A stretch of DNA of 64,000 nt from Prorocentrum cordatum (GCA_963575745.1 CAUYUJ010014773.1:1-64000); one strand, 5' to 3'; numbered from the stretch's first letter, positions 28,897-40,087 are shown. Program-made: numbers and translations. The notes: a model not told the origin generated them from the letters alone.

Positions 28897-30477
28897 CTAG
28901 CCGCTCTCGTCGCCACTCGATTCTGAATGCTCGACAAGCCACTTCGCCGCGGCCACTTCACCACGGGATTGCGCCGTGGCGTGCCCGAAGGCAGCCAGCC
29001 CCTTCCAGCCGCCAGACCAGAAAAGAGCAGAAACTCCACCGGTCCGGAGAGCATCATCAGCAAACCCCCGGCGAAACGCATGGGTTCCCCAGTGGCCCGC
29101 TTCTGGGAACCCAAGCGCCGCAGCACCGGCCTTAAGGTATACCAATGCTTCGGGGTACATCACGTGACGGAAGGGTACTGGATCAACCTCAGAAGCCTGT
29201 TTCAATGCGCAAGCTCCGTACAATGCCTGCCTATGACCAGAACACGCGCACTTCCGCGCGACCTCGACCGGGACGCGGAAACACTTCCTCCGAGCAAAAG
29301 TAATAATGCACTGGAACTCCTTGCCTTCCCCTGTGAATCGGAAAGGAGCTTTTTCCGATCCCAAAACCAACGTCTCGGAGCAATACCGCAAGCAGAAATG
29401 ACGAGAAATTGCCCATGACAATCCGAGGTCCTGGCGCCCCGTACGCGAAGCCCACTGAATCAGCGCACGCGCTTGCGCGGCAGATGCCCAAACCCTGGGC
29501 CGCTGCTGTGCCATCCCTGCTTTCTCCGCTCCCTGTGCGAGCCTCGAGGTGTCTGCGAGCTCGCCGGCTGGAGCGCGCAGCAAGTGGAGCACTGAACGGA
29601 GATGTGACGCATATCGCCCCAGTGAAGCGCCACTCCGAAACAGCGCACTAAATACAGACACGATCGAGACCTTCGGCGGCCAAGGCGCCTCACCACTGAC
29701 AGCGGCAGCTTCGCCCCAGAGCTGCACCGCGCTGGCGCATTGCGCAGCGCTTCGGCGCCAGCCGCAGAATTCGAGCCAGACAGCGCGAATCTCAAACTCC
29801 ACCAGGTCAGGCGCTGAGGAGCGCGCCCGCTTGGCAGCGGCTCGGGGCAGCACCCTATCAACCTCGAACGGCGAATCCGACATTTTGGCCATATCTCGGA
29901 TGGCTCCAGCGAGGATACAGGGCTCAATCATCTGCTGCTGGCGCCGCGCGCTCGTAACGAGCGTCAGAGCAGCCATTCCTCTCTGCTTGGCTCGGCCGTC
30001 AGCATTTTGCTCTGGTTCAATGCCGCGTGCTGGACCGCTGCCGCCGGGCACCTGGCCCACCAGAACCGCCGGAGCACAAATAGCCGCCGACGATGGCGAT
30101 GCAAGTTTGCCCCGTCGCCGCTCCACGTCGCGCAGTCTCAGAAATCTATCCAGAAATCAACGCGCACATCCAGCTAGAGGGCCCCAGACAAGCTGCGCTT
30201 CACCGGCATCGATGTCGCAGAAATCTTCTGCACGAGTAGCTCCAGCCGCAGCTAAACCTGCGCGCAACGCCTCGACTGACGGCCCCGGCGGCGCGACAGC
30301 CGCCACCTGATAAACAATACTTGACAGAGGCTCAGGCAGCGCAGCGTGTGCAACCAGCTCCACATCTGGCTTCGCCGACGGCGCGCTCAGCGAGGACAAC
30401 GCAGCCCCGGCAGCCGCAGCTGCCCGCGCCCGGCTTTCATCCAAGAAATGCAGCATCGGGCGCGGCAACGGCAACAC
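28897..30477 (-). CDS. Tyrosine recombinase of the YR retrotransposon (stop-interrupted)
   Basis: One minus-strand frame from about 30477 to the stop at 28897, broken by an in-frame TGA at 30157-30159; ~105 codons precede it and ~420 follow. The C-terminal domain has the first catalytic Arg in CLRYCSETLVLG and the His-x-x-Arg box in THAFRRGFADDAL, followed by SGGWKGLAAFGHATAQS. In active relatives a Tyr nucleophile lies a few residues after the Gly-Trp; here a His (CAC) sits there and no Tyr follows. The N-terminal part (SLGRYASHLRSVLHLL, ASAAQARALIQWASRTGR) fits the SAM-like DNA-binding domain. It would integrate the circular cDNA. This copy is probably inactive. Confidence 0.82.
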
Positions 30478-30689
30478 CTAAGCCAAGACGGCTACGGATC
30501 AGCCTGGGGCGCACGGCACTGCCAGAATCTGGGCTCGCAGCCCAAGGCCACGGGATACCTGCGCGGCGAATGACAATCAATCTGCTCAATCTGATCACTG
30601 ATAGGCATGTCTTGGCCACTGGACGCGCAGACGCGACGACAGACAGATGGCGACAGGGCGCGTTTTACATTCAACCGCCAGGCGAAAAT

Positions 30690-32828
30690 TCACTGTGGCC
30701 ACGGAGCGTCAGGCGGTGCACTCCATGAAACCCTTGCGAAACCAGCTGCCTGCATCGCCTCCAGCGCTGCTGCTTTCTCGCGCGGCCTTGTCGGAGCGTC
30801 AGCCAAATTTAAATGACTGGGCACATAGAAGACGTGCAAAAGCATTGCGGCCCGAGCGGCGCGAAGCCAGAGGTCTCCGATCATATCGTTCCAATCGGAT
30901 TGCCTGGAAGAGCCGCGCACGAGAGTGCCGAGAGCTGTCTGGTTGTCTACAAACAGAAGCACCTCGAGATCCCCTAGCCCTTGGCTGAGCAGCCAATGGA
31001 TGGAGCAGATGGCAGCTATTAATTCCCAGGTTGCGACCTGGTTTTTTCCGGTAATGCGCCCAGTGCCACATTGCGCGAGACACTGTAGAAGCCGTCCAGA
31101 CACGCCGACCTGGCAGGCAGATGACCCATGCCAGACTGCCGCCACCCGTGGCGTCGGAATACACGACGCACTGGAGACGTCTCGTCGGCTGCGCGAACAG
31201 CGCCGTGCGCCTCGGCACAGAACCGAGAAACTGCAGCCACCACCGGAGCGAGCGCAGCACGCGCCCGGAAAGGGCCGAGCACGTTCCGGAAGCCTGCTTG
31301 AAAAGTGGTGCCAGATGCACCCGGGCAGCTCTGCCATAGACAGCCGAGGCCCCCCAGCTGAGTTTCCTGGCCAGTTTCTTCGCCTCAGCCGGGTGCATGA
31401 CCTTGCGCTCCAAAATGGCGCGAATTTGCGAGCCCCACTGTGCTAGCTTCGCGGTGCCGATCTCTAAGTGGACCGCACCGTTCGGCGAATCGACCTCGAC
31501 GTCCACTCCCAAGATGGGTGCACACACGGATTCGGATACCCGCTTCGTGGCGTCGAGCTCCCAACCGAGCAAATCCTCGACCACTTCGCGTGCAACCTCG
31601 CTGGCGCCAGCTGGCGTGGCCAAAAAGGGCGCGCCAGGAAGCGCCCGGTCTGCGCCGAAAAAAAACCCACGAATCTGAGAAACACTACCAAGAACAATTG
31701 AGCCAGAACTGATCTGACTGCTGCTCCGAAGCGTTCCCACTTGTAGACCGACGCAACTGCACCGAACGGGCAAGCGAGCAGCTGGAGCCCATGGCCTCGG
31801 GCTTCAGCCGAATCCCAAGTTACCACTGCGAACGGAAGATGCGAGCTCGCCAAGGGCAAAGTCTTGAAAGCCGCTGCAAAATCTTCCTTGCGCACCGTGG
31901 CTCCGCCCGCGCTCGCAGACAGAATCTCGCAGAGCATTGCCACGAACCGGTCTAGCGTGTCATGCTGGACGGTTTCGCCGATAGAGACTGCGGCATTTAT
32001 AAGCGATGCCGAAAAATCGTCGATGCAGCGCACCCGGCGCAAATTATTCTTCCAGCCCCCATCGGCGGGGAATCTAGCAGTGAGAACGCAATTACTAGGC
32101 AAAGAGCGCCACCTTGCATGGTTATCGCTGACTTCTTTCTCGCATTTGGCTTCAAAAACCGCTCGGACGGAATCCCCCAGACCCGTCGGGCGCCGAACTC
32201 GGCGGAGCGTGGTTTGGCTCAAAGCAGCGGCCCGCGCACGCAAGGTCACCGCAGACTCAGAACACTGTGAAAACGGAATCTCTGGCAGCACACCGCTGCG
32301 CGGAATCTCGCCGAGCAGCGGGAATCCATTTCGGAGATCCTTTACGAGCCGCGCGTCGGGCCAACCAATGGCCTCAAGCATCTCGCCAAGCACAAGCGGA
32401 TTTTTCATCGGACCCAGGGCGCCCTGGACGTGCGCGGGCAAAGACCAGAACTCGCGCGCCCACAGCGGGTCCAGCACTCGCTTGCGCTCGCGCCAGTGCG
32501 CGAGACTGTCAGCCCGAGCCCGGGCCAGAGCTGGCCCATCCAAGGCAAAAGCCCGAGAGAGCGGCGCAGCGACTACCTCGGGCAGCGCGGGGGAATCACT
32601 ACAAGAAGGCAGGCTGAGAGCCCAGTTTAGATGATCCAGCGGTGCGAAGCCAGGGATCGCTGGATCCCGCAGGAAGGTATTCACAGCATCTCTGAGCCTG
32701 GCCACGCCAGGGGTCTCAGGATATTCAAAGTGAAACGTGCACGCGCAGAGCGGATCGTTCAAATTGCAATCCGCGTCCGTGCGATTCTGAAATGTGCTGG
32801 GATCGCCATCAAAGCGGGCGGAATCCAC
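30690..32828 (-). pseudogene. Reverse transcriptase-RNase H of the YR retrotransposon (two frameshifts)
   Basis: Three minus-strand frames join into one protein: 32828 to ~31680, ~31680 to ~31065, and ~31065 to 30690. RT signs are NLRRVRCIDDFSASLINAAV, RKEDFAAAFKTLPL (motif A Asp) and CPFGAVASVYKWERF (motif B). Motif C should read VDD-FF; here it reads FVGFFFGAD, so the aspartate pair is gone. The first frame change lies in the adjoining T8 run. RNase H follows: YSDATGGGSLAWV, ATWELIAAICSIHWL, LLFVDNQTALGTL, PSHLNLADAPTR. The second shift lies at an A6 run before ATWEL. Homopolymer errors could explain the shifts but not the missing aspartates. Start not certain (no ATG is required by the evidence). 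Confidence 0.83.
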
Positions 32829-32903
32829 GCTCGAGCCTCCCGGGCTCGCACTGCGGCTGGGTGCCGCTCACTTTTTGCGCTGCTGCTGCCAGCCCTTCTG
32901 CTT

Positions 32904-34145
32904 CTAGCCGCCCTGGTCGCCGCCCTGGTGCCAGCCGCCCTGGTTGCGCCAGGGGCTGCGGGAGCGGGGCGGCACGGCCGGCGAGAGGGGCCGAGGAGGC
33001 GGCTTCGCCGCAGCACTGCCCGAGCTGCGCTCCGAGCCGCCGCCCTTGCTGTGCTTGCCGCCCTTGCCGCCAGCCTTGCCGGCGAGCGCCCTGGAAGCTT
33101 CGGCAGCCCTGGCCTCGACCTTGCTCTTCGCCTGCTTCGCGAGATCGGTATCGATCTTCGTGAAGAAGAGGTTCCAGGCGGGATCGCCGCGCTCCAGCGC
33201 CTTGGCCATGGCCGTGCGGACCATGACGTCGTACTGGTACTCCGTGCGCACGCCCCCCTCCTCCTCTGCGACTTTGCTTAGCAGCATCGAATAGCCGAGG
33301 ATCTCGAGCGGCGTGGCGGTCTTCATCAGGATGAGCTTCACGCCCCAATCCATGATGTGCGCATGGAAAGTGGCGCAACCTGGGTAGTCAAGCTCCGACG
33401 CGGCCCTGACCGGCTTCAGCTCGGCCATCTGGCGCTGGCGGTCTGGCGCAGAACCGTCTCCGACAGGCACGTCGACGCGAGGAATTCTCGACCAGGCTGG
33501 CCGACAATTTTTCTGGAGGTCCTCGCCATCGGCGCTGCCGACGCACAGCCGGCCCTTTTCCTTGGCCACGCGGCTGGCCGCCTCGAAAACAGCCAAGTTC
33601 TCCTCTGGAGGCAGGACGTCCTGAGGGAACTTGTCCATTCCCAGCTCCGTGAGCCTGGCCGACAGCTTAAAGGAAAGCGCCTTCACCGAGAGTTTCACCT
33701 TCTCGCTCGCAGCCTGCGCCTCAAGGTACGCGGTCATCGTGCCTGCCAACGTGCTCTCCGGCGTTGGTGCCTGAGGCACCGCTGCCGCGCACCTGCGCTG
33801 AAGCCGGTAAGCAAAGGCAATCTGCGCTGGCTGCGCGGCCCACACCTGGCAGACGGCAGGCTCCGTCTCTGCAGTGTAAGGCTTCTCCCCCAGCTGGATG
33901 GTCGAGCCAATCAAATCACGAATGCAGGATTGACCCAAATCTTTTGGCGAAATGGAGCTCATCCTTTCCGCCAAGAGCTGGCCCACCGAAAGATACCAGA
34001 AGAGGTCGTGGTGAGTTTTGGGGGCCTCGTCCACTGAAAGTACAAACTCGCACCAGGTGACCTGGGCACCCGCGTCCGCGCCGCACAAGGCCTTCTCCGG
34101 CAGGCCGCTGACGAAAGCCTCGATCTCGCCGGAAGTGAAAGCCAT
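32904..34145 (-). CDS. Gag-like ORF of the YR retrotransposon
   Basis: 413 residues from the ATG at 34145, MAFTSGEIEAFVSGLPEKAL; a longer non-ATG extension upstream looks like leader sequence. The body is mixed helical protein (AYLEAQAASEKVKLSVKALS, WGVKLILMKTATPLEILGYS) without zinc knuckles. The last ~70 residues are Gly/Ser/Lys/Pro/Arg-rich (KAGGKGGKHSKGGGSERSSG, then SPWRNQGGWHQGGDQGG), suited to RNA binding. Position as first ORF, before the RT, supports a capsid/nucleocapsid role; that role is inferred. The stop TAG at 32904-32906 is followed by the RT frame 75 bp on. Confidence 0.75.
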   Translation of the reverse strand: MAFTSGEIEAFVSGLPEKALCGADAGAQVTWCEFVLSVDEAPKTHHDLFWYLSVGQLLAERMSSISPKDLGQSCIRDLIGSTIQLGEKPYTAETEPAVCQVWAAQPAQIAFAYRLQRRCAAAVPQAPTPESTLAGTMTAYLEAQAASEKVKLSVKALSFKLSARLTELGMDKFPQDVLPPEENLAVFEAASRVAKEKGRLCVGSADGEDLQKNCRPAWSRIPRVDVPVGDGSAPDRQRQMAELKPVRAASELDYPGCATFHAHIMDWGVKLILMKTATPLEILGYSMLLSKVAEEEGGVRTEYQYDVMVRTAMAKALERGDPAWNLFFTKIDTDLAKQAKSKVEARAAEASRALAGKAGGKGGKHSKGGGSERSSGSAAAKPPPRPLSPAVPPRSRSPWRNQGGWHQGGDQGG

Positions 34146-34609
34146 TGTGAGCACCAGATGACAGTCGCAGCAGAATGGATAGAGCGAGCTGAGAATACCA
34201 GAATATTCGAGCCCAGACGTCTCCGGACCGACAACGGATGCAGAGAACTTTGCAGGTTTGCTAGCCGCGCCTGGGAGGCGCCGCACCAATGACCGACCTG
34301 CTGGCGCTTCACACAGGGTCAACGCCACGAGGGTCACGGGAACCAGCCAGCCAGCCGCCGGCGAACCAGACAAAACAGCCCAGGAGGAAGGGGACAGAAG
34401 GGCGCCAATTTGGCTTAGAGTGCCAGGCCTGGCACTCGGCGAAAGGGCTTGCGCACATCTTTCGCTAGACACCGCCATGGCAGCGAAAGGCCGCTGCAGC
34501 AGGCCACAGCCTTCCAGACGGCCGCCAGGGACAATTACGGCTGTATGGCGGGTGCACCGCCCGACCGCAGGAACTAAAGCGACTGCTGGCCGAACTGCGG
34601 CCCCATTCC

Positions 34610-35401
34610 CAGCAAACAGGAATGACCCGATACCCGACCTGTGGAGGTTCCACAATGCAGGAGCACAACCTCCCGACCTACGAAGCGGATGTCAGGTGGT
34701 ATCCGACCTGCGGGCCCACGTGCACCCCGACTTGCGGGGCAAACGAGAACACACCACCTGCGCATGGAACCCGCAAAACACACAGAACTGGACGCACCCT
34801 CCCGACCTGCGGGAACTAGTGGCGTTGCCCGACCTGCGGGCGCAAGGAAGACGAGGCCCGACCTGCGAGTACAACACCTGCGGGACCGAACTTCATGGTG
34901 CCCCCGCCGACCTGTGGAAAGGCGCGAGAAAAGTAAGCGCCCGACCTGCGGGGCAAGCCGCCCTGACTTGCAGGAGCGCGTGACCGCAGCTGGTCCCGAC
35001 CTGCGAATGCACCTTGCAACCTGCAAAAACGCGTGACGGCAGCTGGCGCGACCTGCGGGTGCACTACGCGCCCGCCCCGCAGGACTGCCCTGCGGGAACG
35101 TGCGACAAAAGGTGGTGCCCGACCTGCCGGTGCACCTCCCGACGTGCGGGAACGCGTGGCAGCAGCTGGTGTCCGACCTGCGGGTACACCTCCCGTCCTG
35201 CGGGACTGCATGCCGGACGGGTGCCCGACCTGCGGGCGCACCTCCCGACCTGAAGGACGCGCGCCAGCAGTTGGTGCCCGACCTTCGGAGGGACACGCTG
35301 CCCGACCTGGCTCCGCAGCCCGCGGGACCGAAAACGGTGCTGCCCGACCTGCGGGTGCACCTCCCGACCTGCGGGAACGCGCGGCAGCAGTTGGTGCCCG
35401 A
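34610..35401 (+). repeat. CCCGACCTGCGG tandem repeats in the YR-element leader
   Basis: More than twenty copies of CCCGACCTGCGGG at irregular 12-60 bp spacing. The best-kept higher unit is GTGCACCTCCCGACCTGCGG followed by GAACGCGCGGCAGCAG. It lies between A1 and the gag ORF, i.e. in the 5' leader on the minus strand. Confidence 0.88.
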
Positions 35402-35891
35402 CCTGCGGGCCAGCGCCAGAGGAAATCCGCTCACGCGCCCCGCGCGCAGCACGGCCCCCACGTGCCACGGCGGCCCGAGACACCACGCCTCGCTAGGCTG
35501 AGCACGCCCGCCCAGCAGACCACGAAGCACGGAAGCTCGCCGGCGACGAGCAGCGAAGCACAGCTATCATCGCAAACCGCGCCACCGCAGTGGCCACGGC
35601 CTCCCGAGGAGGCGCCGCGAAGCACGACCACCTTCGCACCCCAGCCGGCACAACCAACCAACCAGCCAGCCGAAGGTGGGAGGAGAGAAGGCGACGTGGC
35701 ATCCCCACGCCGAGGTCCGCCTGCCGCGCGCGGCTTGAGCATGTAAGCACAGAGCGGACCCCACGATCCGCTGCGCCACAAAGGCACCGCCAGGCAATGA
35801 AGCGGAAAGGCCAAGAGGCGGAGAGGCCACTTGTAGCCTCCCTGGAGATTTTCCTGCCCCCCAAATCGCTGCGCGATTTAGGGGCGATGAA
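35402..35891 (-). repeat. Split direct repeat A1, outer 5' end of the YR element
   Basis: Begins (minus) TTTCATCGCCCCTAAATCGC, then GCAGCGATTTGGGG, so the terminus can fold as a hairpin. Direct copy at 28177-28667. Confidence 0.92.
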
Positions 35892-36440
35892 AGTTTGGGC
35901 GGCATTGATGGCCCGCCGCTTCGCAGCGACGTCGCCTGCCCCCAAAGACTGCGGTAAGTTTGCGGCCGAGGGCGCCTCGCGCGCCCTGGCGTTGGTTCCC
36001 CCCCCGACGGCCAATGATTTTCCGCGGTGCCCGGGCGGGCCGCGCCGTGGGCGAAGGCTTCTTATTGCTTGCGTCTCTTGCCTCCAGATCCAGTTGCAAT
36101 TGCGCGCGAATCCGAGACTGCTCGCTCGCCCGCGTCCGTGGCGCGCTGGAGAGAGGCCTGGTCAGCCCGTCAATAATAATGACGCCGCCGGCCGCGGGGC
36201 CGGCGATACCGGGGATCGTCGCACGGGGCCCTGCAGAGATATCGGAAGCCAGACTGCCTTGCCGCTCTCGGGAGATGGAGGCCAGCGAGCTGCGAACATT
36301 GCCCGCGTTGATGCTTGTGAGGGCTCGGGCGGCTCCAGTGCCAAATCCAAGATGTCCAGATGCTGGCGCAGCTGCCCTGTGCCCCTCGAGGCTGGAGCGC
36401 GCTTTTTCGCGCGCCTCCGCGCGGCGGGGCAAGGTCCTTC
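35892..36440 (-). pseudogene. Decayed LINE-like reading frame, 5' side of the YR-element insertion
   Basis: The minus-strand frame ends at the element with LGAGDVAAKRRAINAAQT; across the excised element it continues in phase into QWGPSDWRRPH at 27967. Upstream it reads TIPGIAGPAAGGVIIIDGLT and AQLQLDLEARDASNKK, with frame changes. It is most like the linker and coiled part of a LINE leader protein. Function inferred only from context. Confidence 0.45.
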
Positions 36441-36449
36441 AAGCGCCGC

Positions 36450-39400
36450 GGATGGGCCATGGTTATCCAGCTTCGTCGGTAGAGGCCTCTGGCCCTCGCC
36501 GCCGTCGCGCGCGTCGAGGGCGCCAGCGGCCCCGAGCCCTGGATAATGTGGATGGGCGGCGGGGCGCCCCCGTCGGTGGCTGCAGGATTCCGACGTCTGG
36601 CTGCGGACTGATGGCTTTCTGCAGGGGCGAATGGGGGCCCGCCAGCTTGAATGCCAGATGGTAAAACCAGGTCGCGGCGCCCGCCGAGGTAGGTGAGTCG
36701 CGAGCACGGCCGCCCACCCACTGCAAGCCCACATCGTCGATGAAGACGAGCGGCTTAAAATGCTTGCGCAGGTGCTATATCCGCGCGACAGCGCGGCGCA
36801 GCAGCGCGTGCGTCGCGGCGGTTGCGCGGGCGCGCGCAGCCAGCGGCGCCTGGGCCAGTCGAGGGCGCCGGCGGGGTGCCGGCGACGTTCGAATCATTCC
36901 TGGGGGGCAGCGCGCAGCTCGGACTGCCTCGAGGAGCCCCGAAACGACCGTGCGTTCACAACTCATGCGCATCCGCGCGCGCAGACGCTGCGCGCGCGAC
37001 GGCCGCGGCCGCCTCGGCGTCGATGTCTAGGGGGGGCGCGGCGCCCAGGGGGGGGGGGGGCGGCGGGGCCGCGCGCGCCAGCGGCAAGGCGATGGCGGAA
37101 ACGCCCCCGCTCAATCGAGACCGACCTCCGGATGCGCCCCAACATTCGCGGGGGATTATTGCGGGGGGCGATCTCGTTCCCGCCCCCATGCTATTCCAAC
37201 CAAATGGGCCTCGCGCGCGCTGCCCAGCGGCGGGCCATGCGACGTTTTGCAGTCCCGGGCAGAATTACCAAAAGGAGCAGGCCGTCTTTCGAGATGGCGC
37301 CGAGCGACCTCGGGCGCAGCTTCAGCTGACCGAGGGCAGACTTCGAAAGGGGGCCCGTGGAGGCGGAGAGATAGCCGCATCTTGCAAGCGGATCGAATGA
37401 TTCCAGCTCCGCTTTGACCCCCGCGTCTATCAGCACTACCGCCGCCGCCGCCCCTGACGGCGCCTTCCAAGTCGAAGCCGACAAGGACTTCGCCCGACAA
37501 GTCGGCAGGGGGATCCTCATCGCGCGCAGGAAGGAAGCGCTCGCAGACTTGACCTCGCGGAGGGAACGTCCGCAGCCGAGGCTAAAAGGCCGCGCTCGCA
37601 AGCGTATCTCGGGGGTCCGTGAGGGCGGGGGCCCAGACAAGCAAGGGCAAGTTCAGCGTCAACCTCCTCGAATGCACTGGGTCGGCCTGCCGCCATCTGC
37701 CCCGACGTGGAAAATAACAATCGCCCAGTACTTGGCCTCGCCTGATGGCGCGTCGCCGCGATCGCTGCTCCTCGCGCGGCGTGGAGGCGCTCCTCGAGGC
37801 TTCCCGAATCTAGAGCGAGATAGCCGCCGACGACGCGGGCTTGGCCTAGGGCGTTCAAGTTGGCGCGGCAGGAAGCCGCAGCCGCGGGGGTCTCGGCGCT
37901 CTCGCCTGCGAGTTTGGAGCCCGCGATCAAAGGAAGAAGCACTCAACGACTCCGCCCGGCCGATCCCAATAAGCCCGCCTTGCGATGTCGCGGCCCGGCG
38001 CTAAGATCGGGCCGCTCAGGGGGGCGCCGCCGGCGCGCCGGGCGGGGCGGGGGCCGCCGAACACTCCAAGACGCCGCCGCGGCATGCCCCCGCAGTCGGC
38101 CTCAAGGCGCCAGACGCGCCGCGATGAAATCTAACGTCTTCTTCGCGGGAGGCCCGCGAAGTGGCGCGCGCCCGCGCGCCGGCCCTGTGCCGGGAGAACG
38201 CCGCCGCGCAGCGCGGCGAGGGCTGCCTCGCTCCATGAATGGCGGGCAGCGCGGCGAAGTATCTGGATGCATGACGTGGCGCGACCTTGGTTGCGCCGCA
38301 ATCTCTGGCTCGCGCCGGGCCTCGAAGCGCTGGCGAGTTCGTCGCGCCGCAGCTCATGTCGCCCACGGCGCGACTTGCACAAACACGACGTCGAACGCGC
38401 GCGGGGGGGGGGCATCTCCGTGCCCGCGGGACTTCGCGCTCGTCCAACGGCGGCGCTGAGGAGAGGCCGTTCTGGCGACCAGCCCAGCGGGGCGTTGCGA
38501 AGACAGGGATAGCCGCGCCAAGTCGCGACGAGGGTCGGGTCCTGACAAAAGGTCCTACACGCGAGCCCGTCGCGGCAAGAGACGAGCGTGGCGGCGCGAA
38601 TCCTGGCCGAGGCCCCGACCTCGAGCCGCTGTCGCAACGACGCGCGGCGACTTTGCGCCCCCGGGGGCCGCGCCCGCGCGATGAGGCGCAGGCGCCGCAA
38701 CCGAGCCCGTCGAGCGCGCGCCAGGCCGCGCCCGCAGCCGCAGCCGTGCCACCGGCGAACTAAGTGACTACTGGGGACGTTGCTCCTTTTGGCCCGATCG
38801 GCACGGCTGCCGCGGGATTTTCGATGGCCGACCGCGGGGCCGCCTCTGCTGCTGGAGGCTTCTGAGCGCTGGCAGCCCTGCAGGTACCGTATCCTGCAAG
38901 GCCGGCGCATCATCGGCATCGGGTGGTACGGCAATGCTGACGACGCCGTATGGCGGGGGGCCACCTGCAGCAGCTGCTGCACCTGCCCCTGCGCCTGGCG
39001 CACTGGTGGGCGCGTCTGCAGCTGCGCCGCAGGCCGCGGCGTCGGGGTCAAGCTTCTGCAGCGTGCCGAAGCATCCGGTGACCCCATCTGAAAACGCGCC
39101 CTCCGCGCACCAAGCTTCCTGTATCTTGGCAACCTGATCCGCCGACGCGTCGAGTCCTGCCGCGGCCGTGCGCAGCGAAGAGTCCTCGCCTGGCGCAGGC
39201 GTAGGTAAGTTGGCCGCGAGCTTGATCCCCGCGCTTTCAGTAGTCCATGGCTGACCGTGGCCAAAATCCCTTCGTCGTCCTCAGAATCATTGTCAAGAAG
39301 CGCCCGTTCTTCACTCAGGCCCGTGCAGAAGAGCCGCTGGTTGTCACGCTTATGCCTAAAACCATGGCACTTGCTGGCGACCTGGAGCAAATGCGCGCGC

Positions 39401-40060
39401 GCAGCCTTGTCCGACAAAGTATTGGCCCTGATTGGGTCCGCGTCATGTTGGGTGGGTTACTTGGGCGCCTTGAGGAGAGGGTTCTGAGATGCGCCAATAA
39501 CACGGACTGTGGCGCCGAACCCCGAAAACCTCGCATTGTCGACACCCGCGGCTCCGCCCTTGGCGTCGGCAGCCTGGCCGCCCTTCTCCGCGGCGGCGTT
39601 GGCCTCGAGCTTGACGATGTCTCTGTCCTTCGGATCAAGCTGGGCCTTGGGCTTGTCCACGGCAGCCTGCTCTGTGTGGTGGCGGCGCTGCTGTGAGACG
39701 GGCTGGCGTTCGGACGCAAGAAGCCCACGCGCGCCACCGAGGGCCGTGCGAGCGCTCGCTCCGCAGATTGAACACTCAGTCTTGTTGGCGTGGTTCCGAC
39801 AGCGTTCTCCTCTGCGCGGGCGAAACGCCACTTGCAGAGCCACGGCGTAACCCAGTCAAGGCGCCTTCGCTGGAAGACTACAGGGAAGGCTGCCGAACAT
39901 CTGCGCGCCATCGAAAGCGAGCACCCCGCGTGTGCGATGGGCGGGTCGCGCTGCATGGCGAAGCATTGCGGGCTCGAACCACAATCGTTTGCAAGAAGAG
40001 AGGCGGTGTGGCCACCGTGAAGGCAGACTGCGGCTGCTCCTTCGCAGTGCCAGAATTGCA
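36450..40060 (-). pseudogene. Second decayed LINE-like element (minus strand)
   Basis: Pieces in different frames line up in LINE order. A zinc-finger-like leader, CRNHANKTECSICGASARTA, lies at ~39.77-39.83 kb, followed by KDRDIVKLEANAAAEKGG to ~39.46 kb. Then come AHLLQVASKCHGFRHKRDNQ and GIKLAANLPTPAPGEDSSL, an Ala/Pro-rich frame to ~38.78 kb. At ~36.61-36.76 kb there is an RT motif C region, PLVFIDDVGLQWVGGRARDS, with SPLQKAI after it, close in style to LMDDIGLQ of the LINE at 14-21 kb. The stretch between (36.9-38.7 kb) is open in several frames because of high GC and shows no clear domain. Several indels; not functional. Confidence 0.45.
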
Positions 40061-40087
40061 TATCCTCGAGGTTCCCGCTAAAACAAG

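Larger units (their letters stand above)
27968..35891 (-). mobile_element. Tyrosine-recombinase retrotransposon with split direct repeats (Ngaro/PAT-like)
   Basis: Read on the minus strand: repeat A1 (35891-35402), a leader with tandem repeats, gag-like ORF (34145-32904), RT-RNase H (32828-30690), tyrosine recombinase (30477-28897), then B1 (28783-28665), A2 (28667-28177) and B2 (28086-27968). The arrangement A1-genes-B1-A2-B2 is the split-direct-repeat design of PAT/Ngaro-type DIRS-order elements, which integrate by recombinase and make no target duplication. Removing the element leaves one AAA at the join and restores an uninterrupted minus-strand frame. Frameshifts, a stop and lost catalytic residues make this copy defective. 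Confidence 0.88.
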
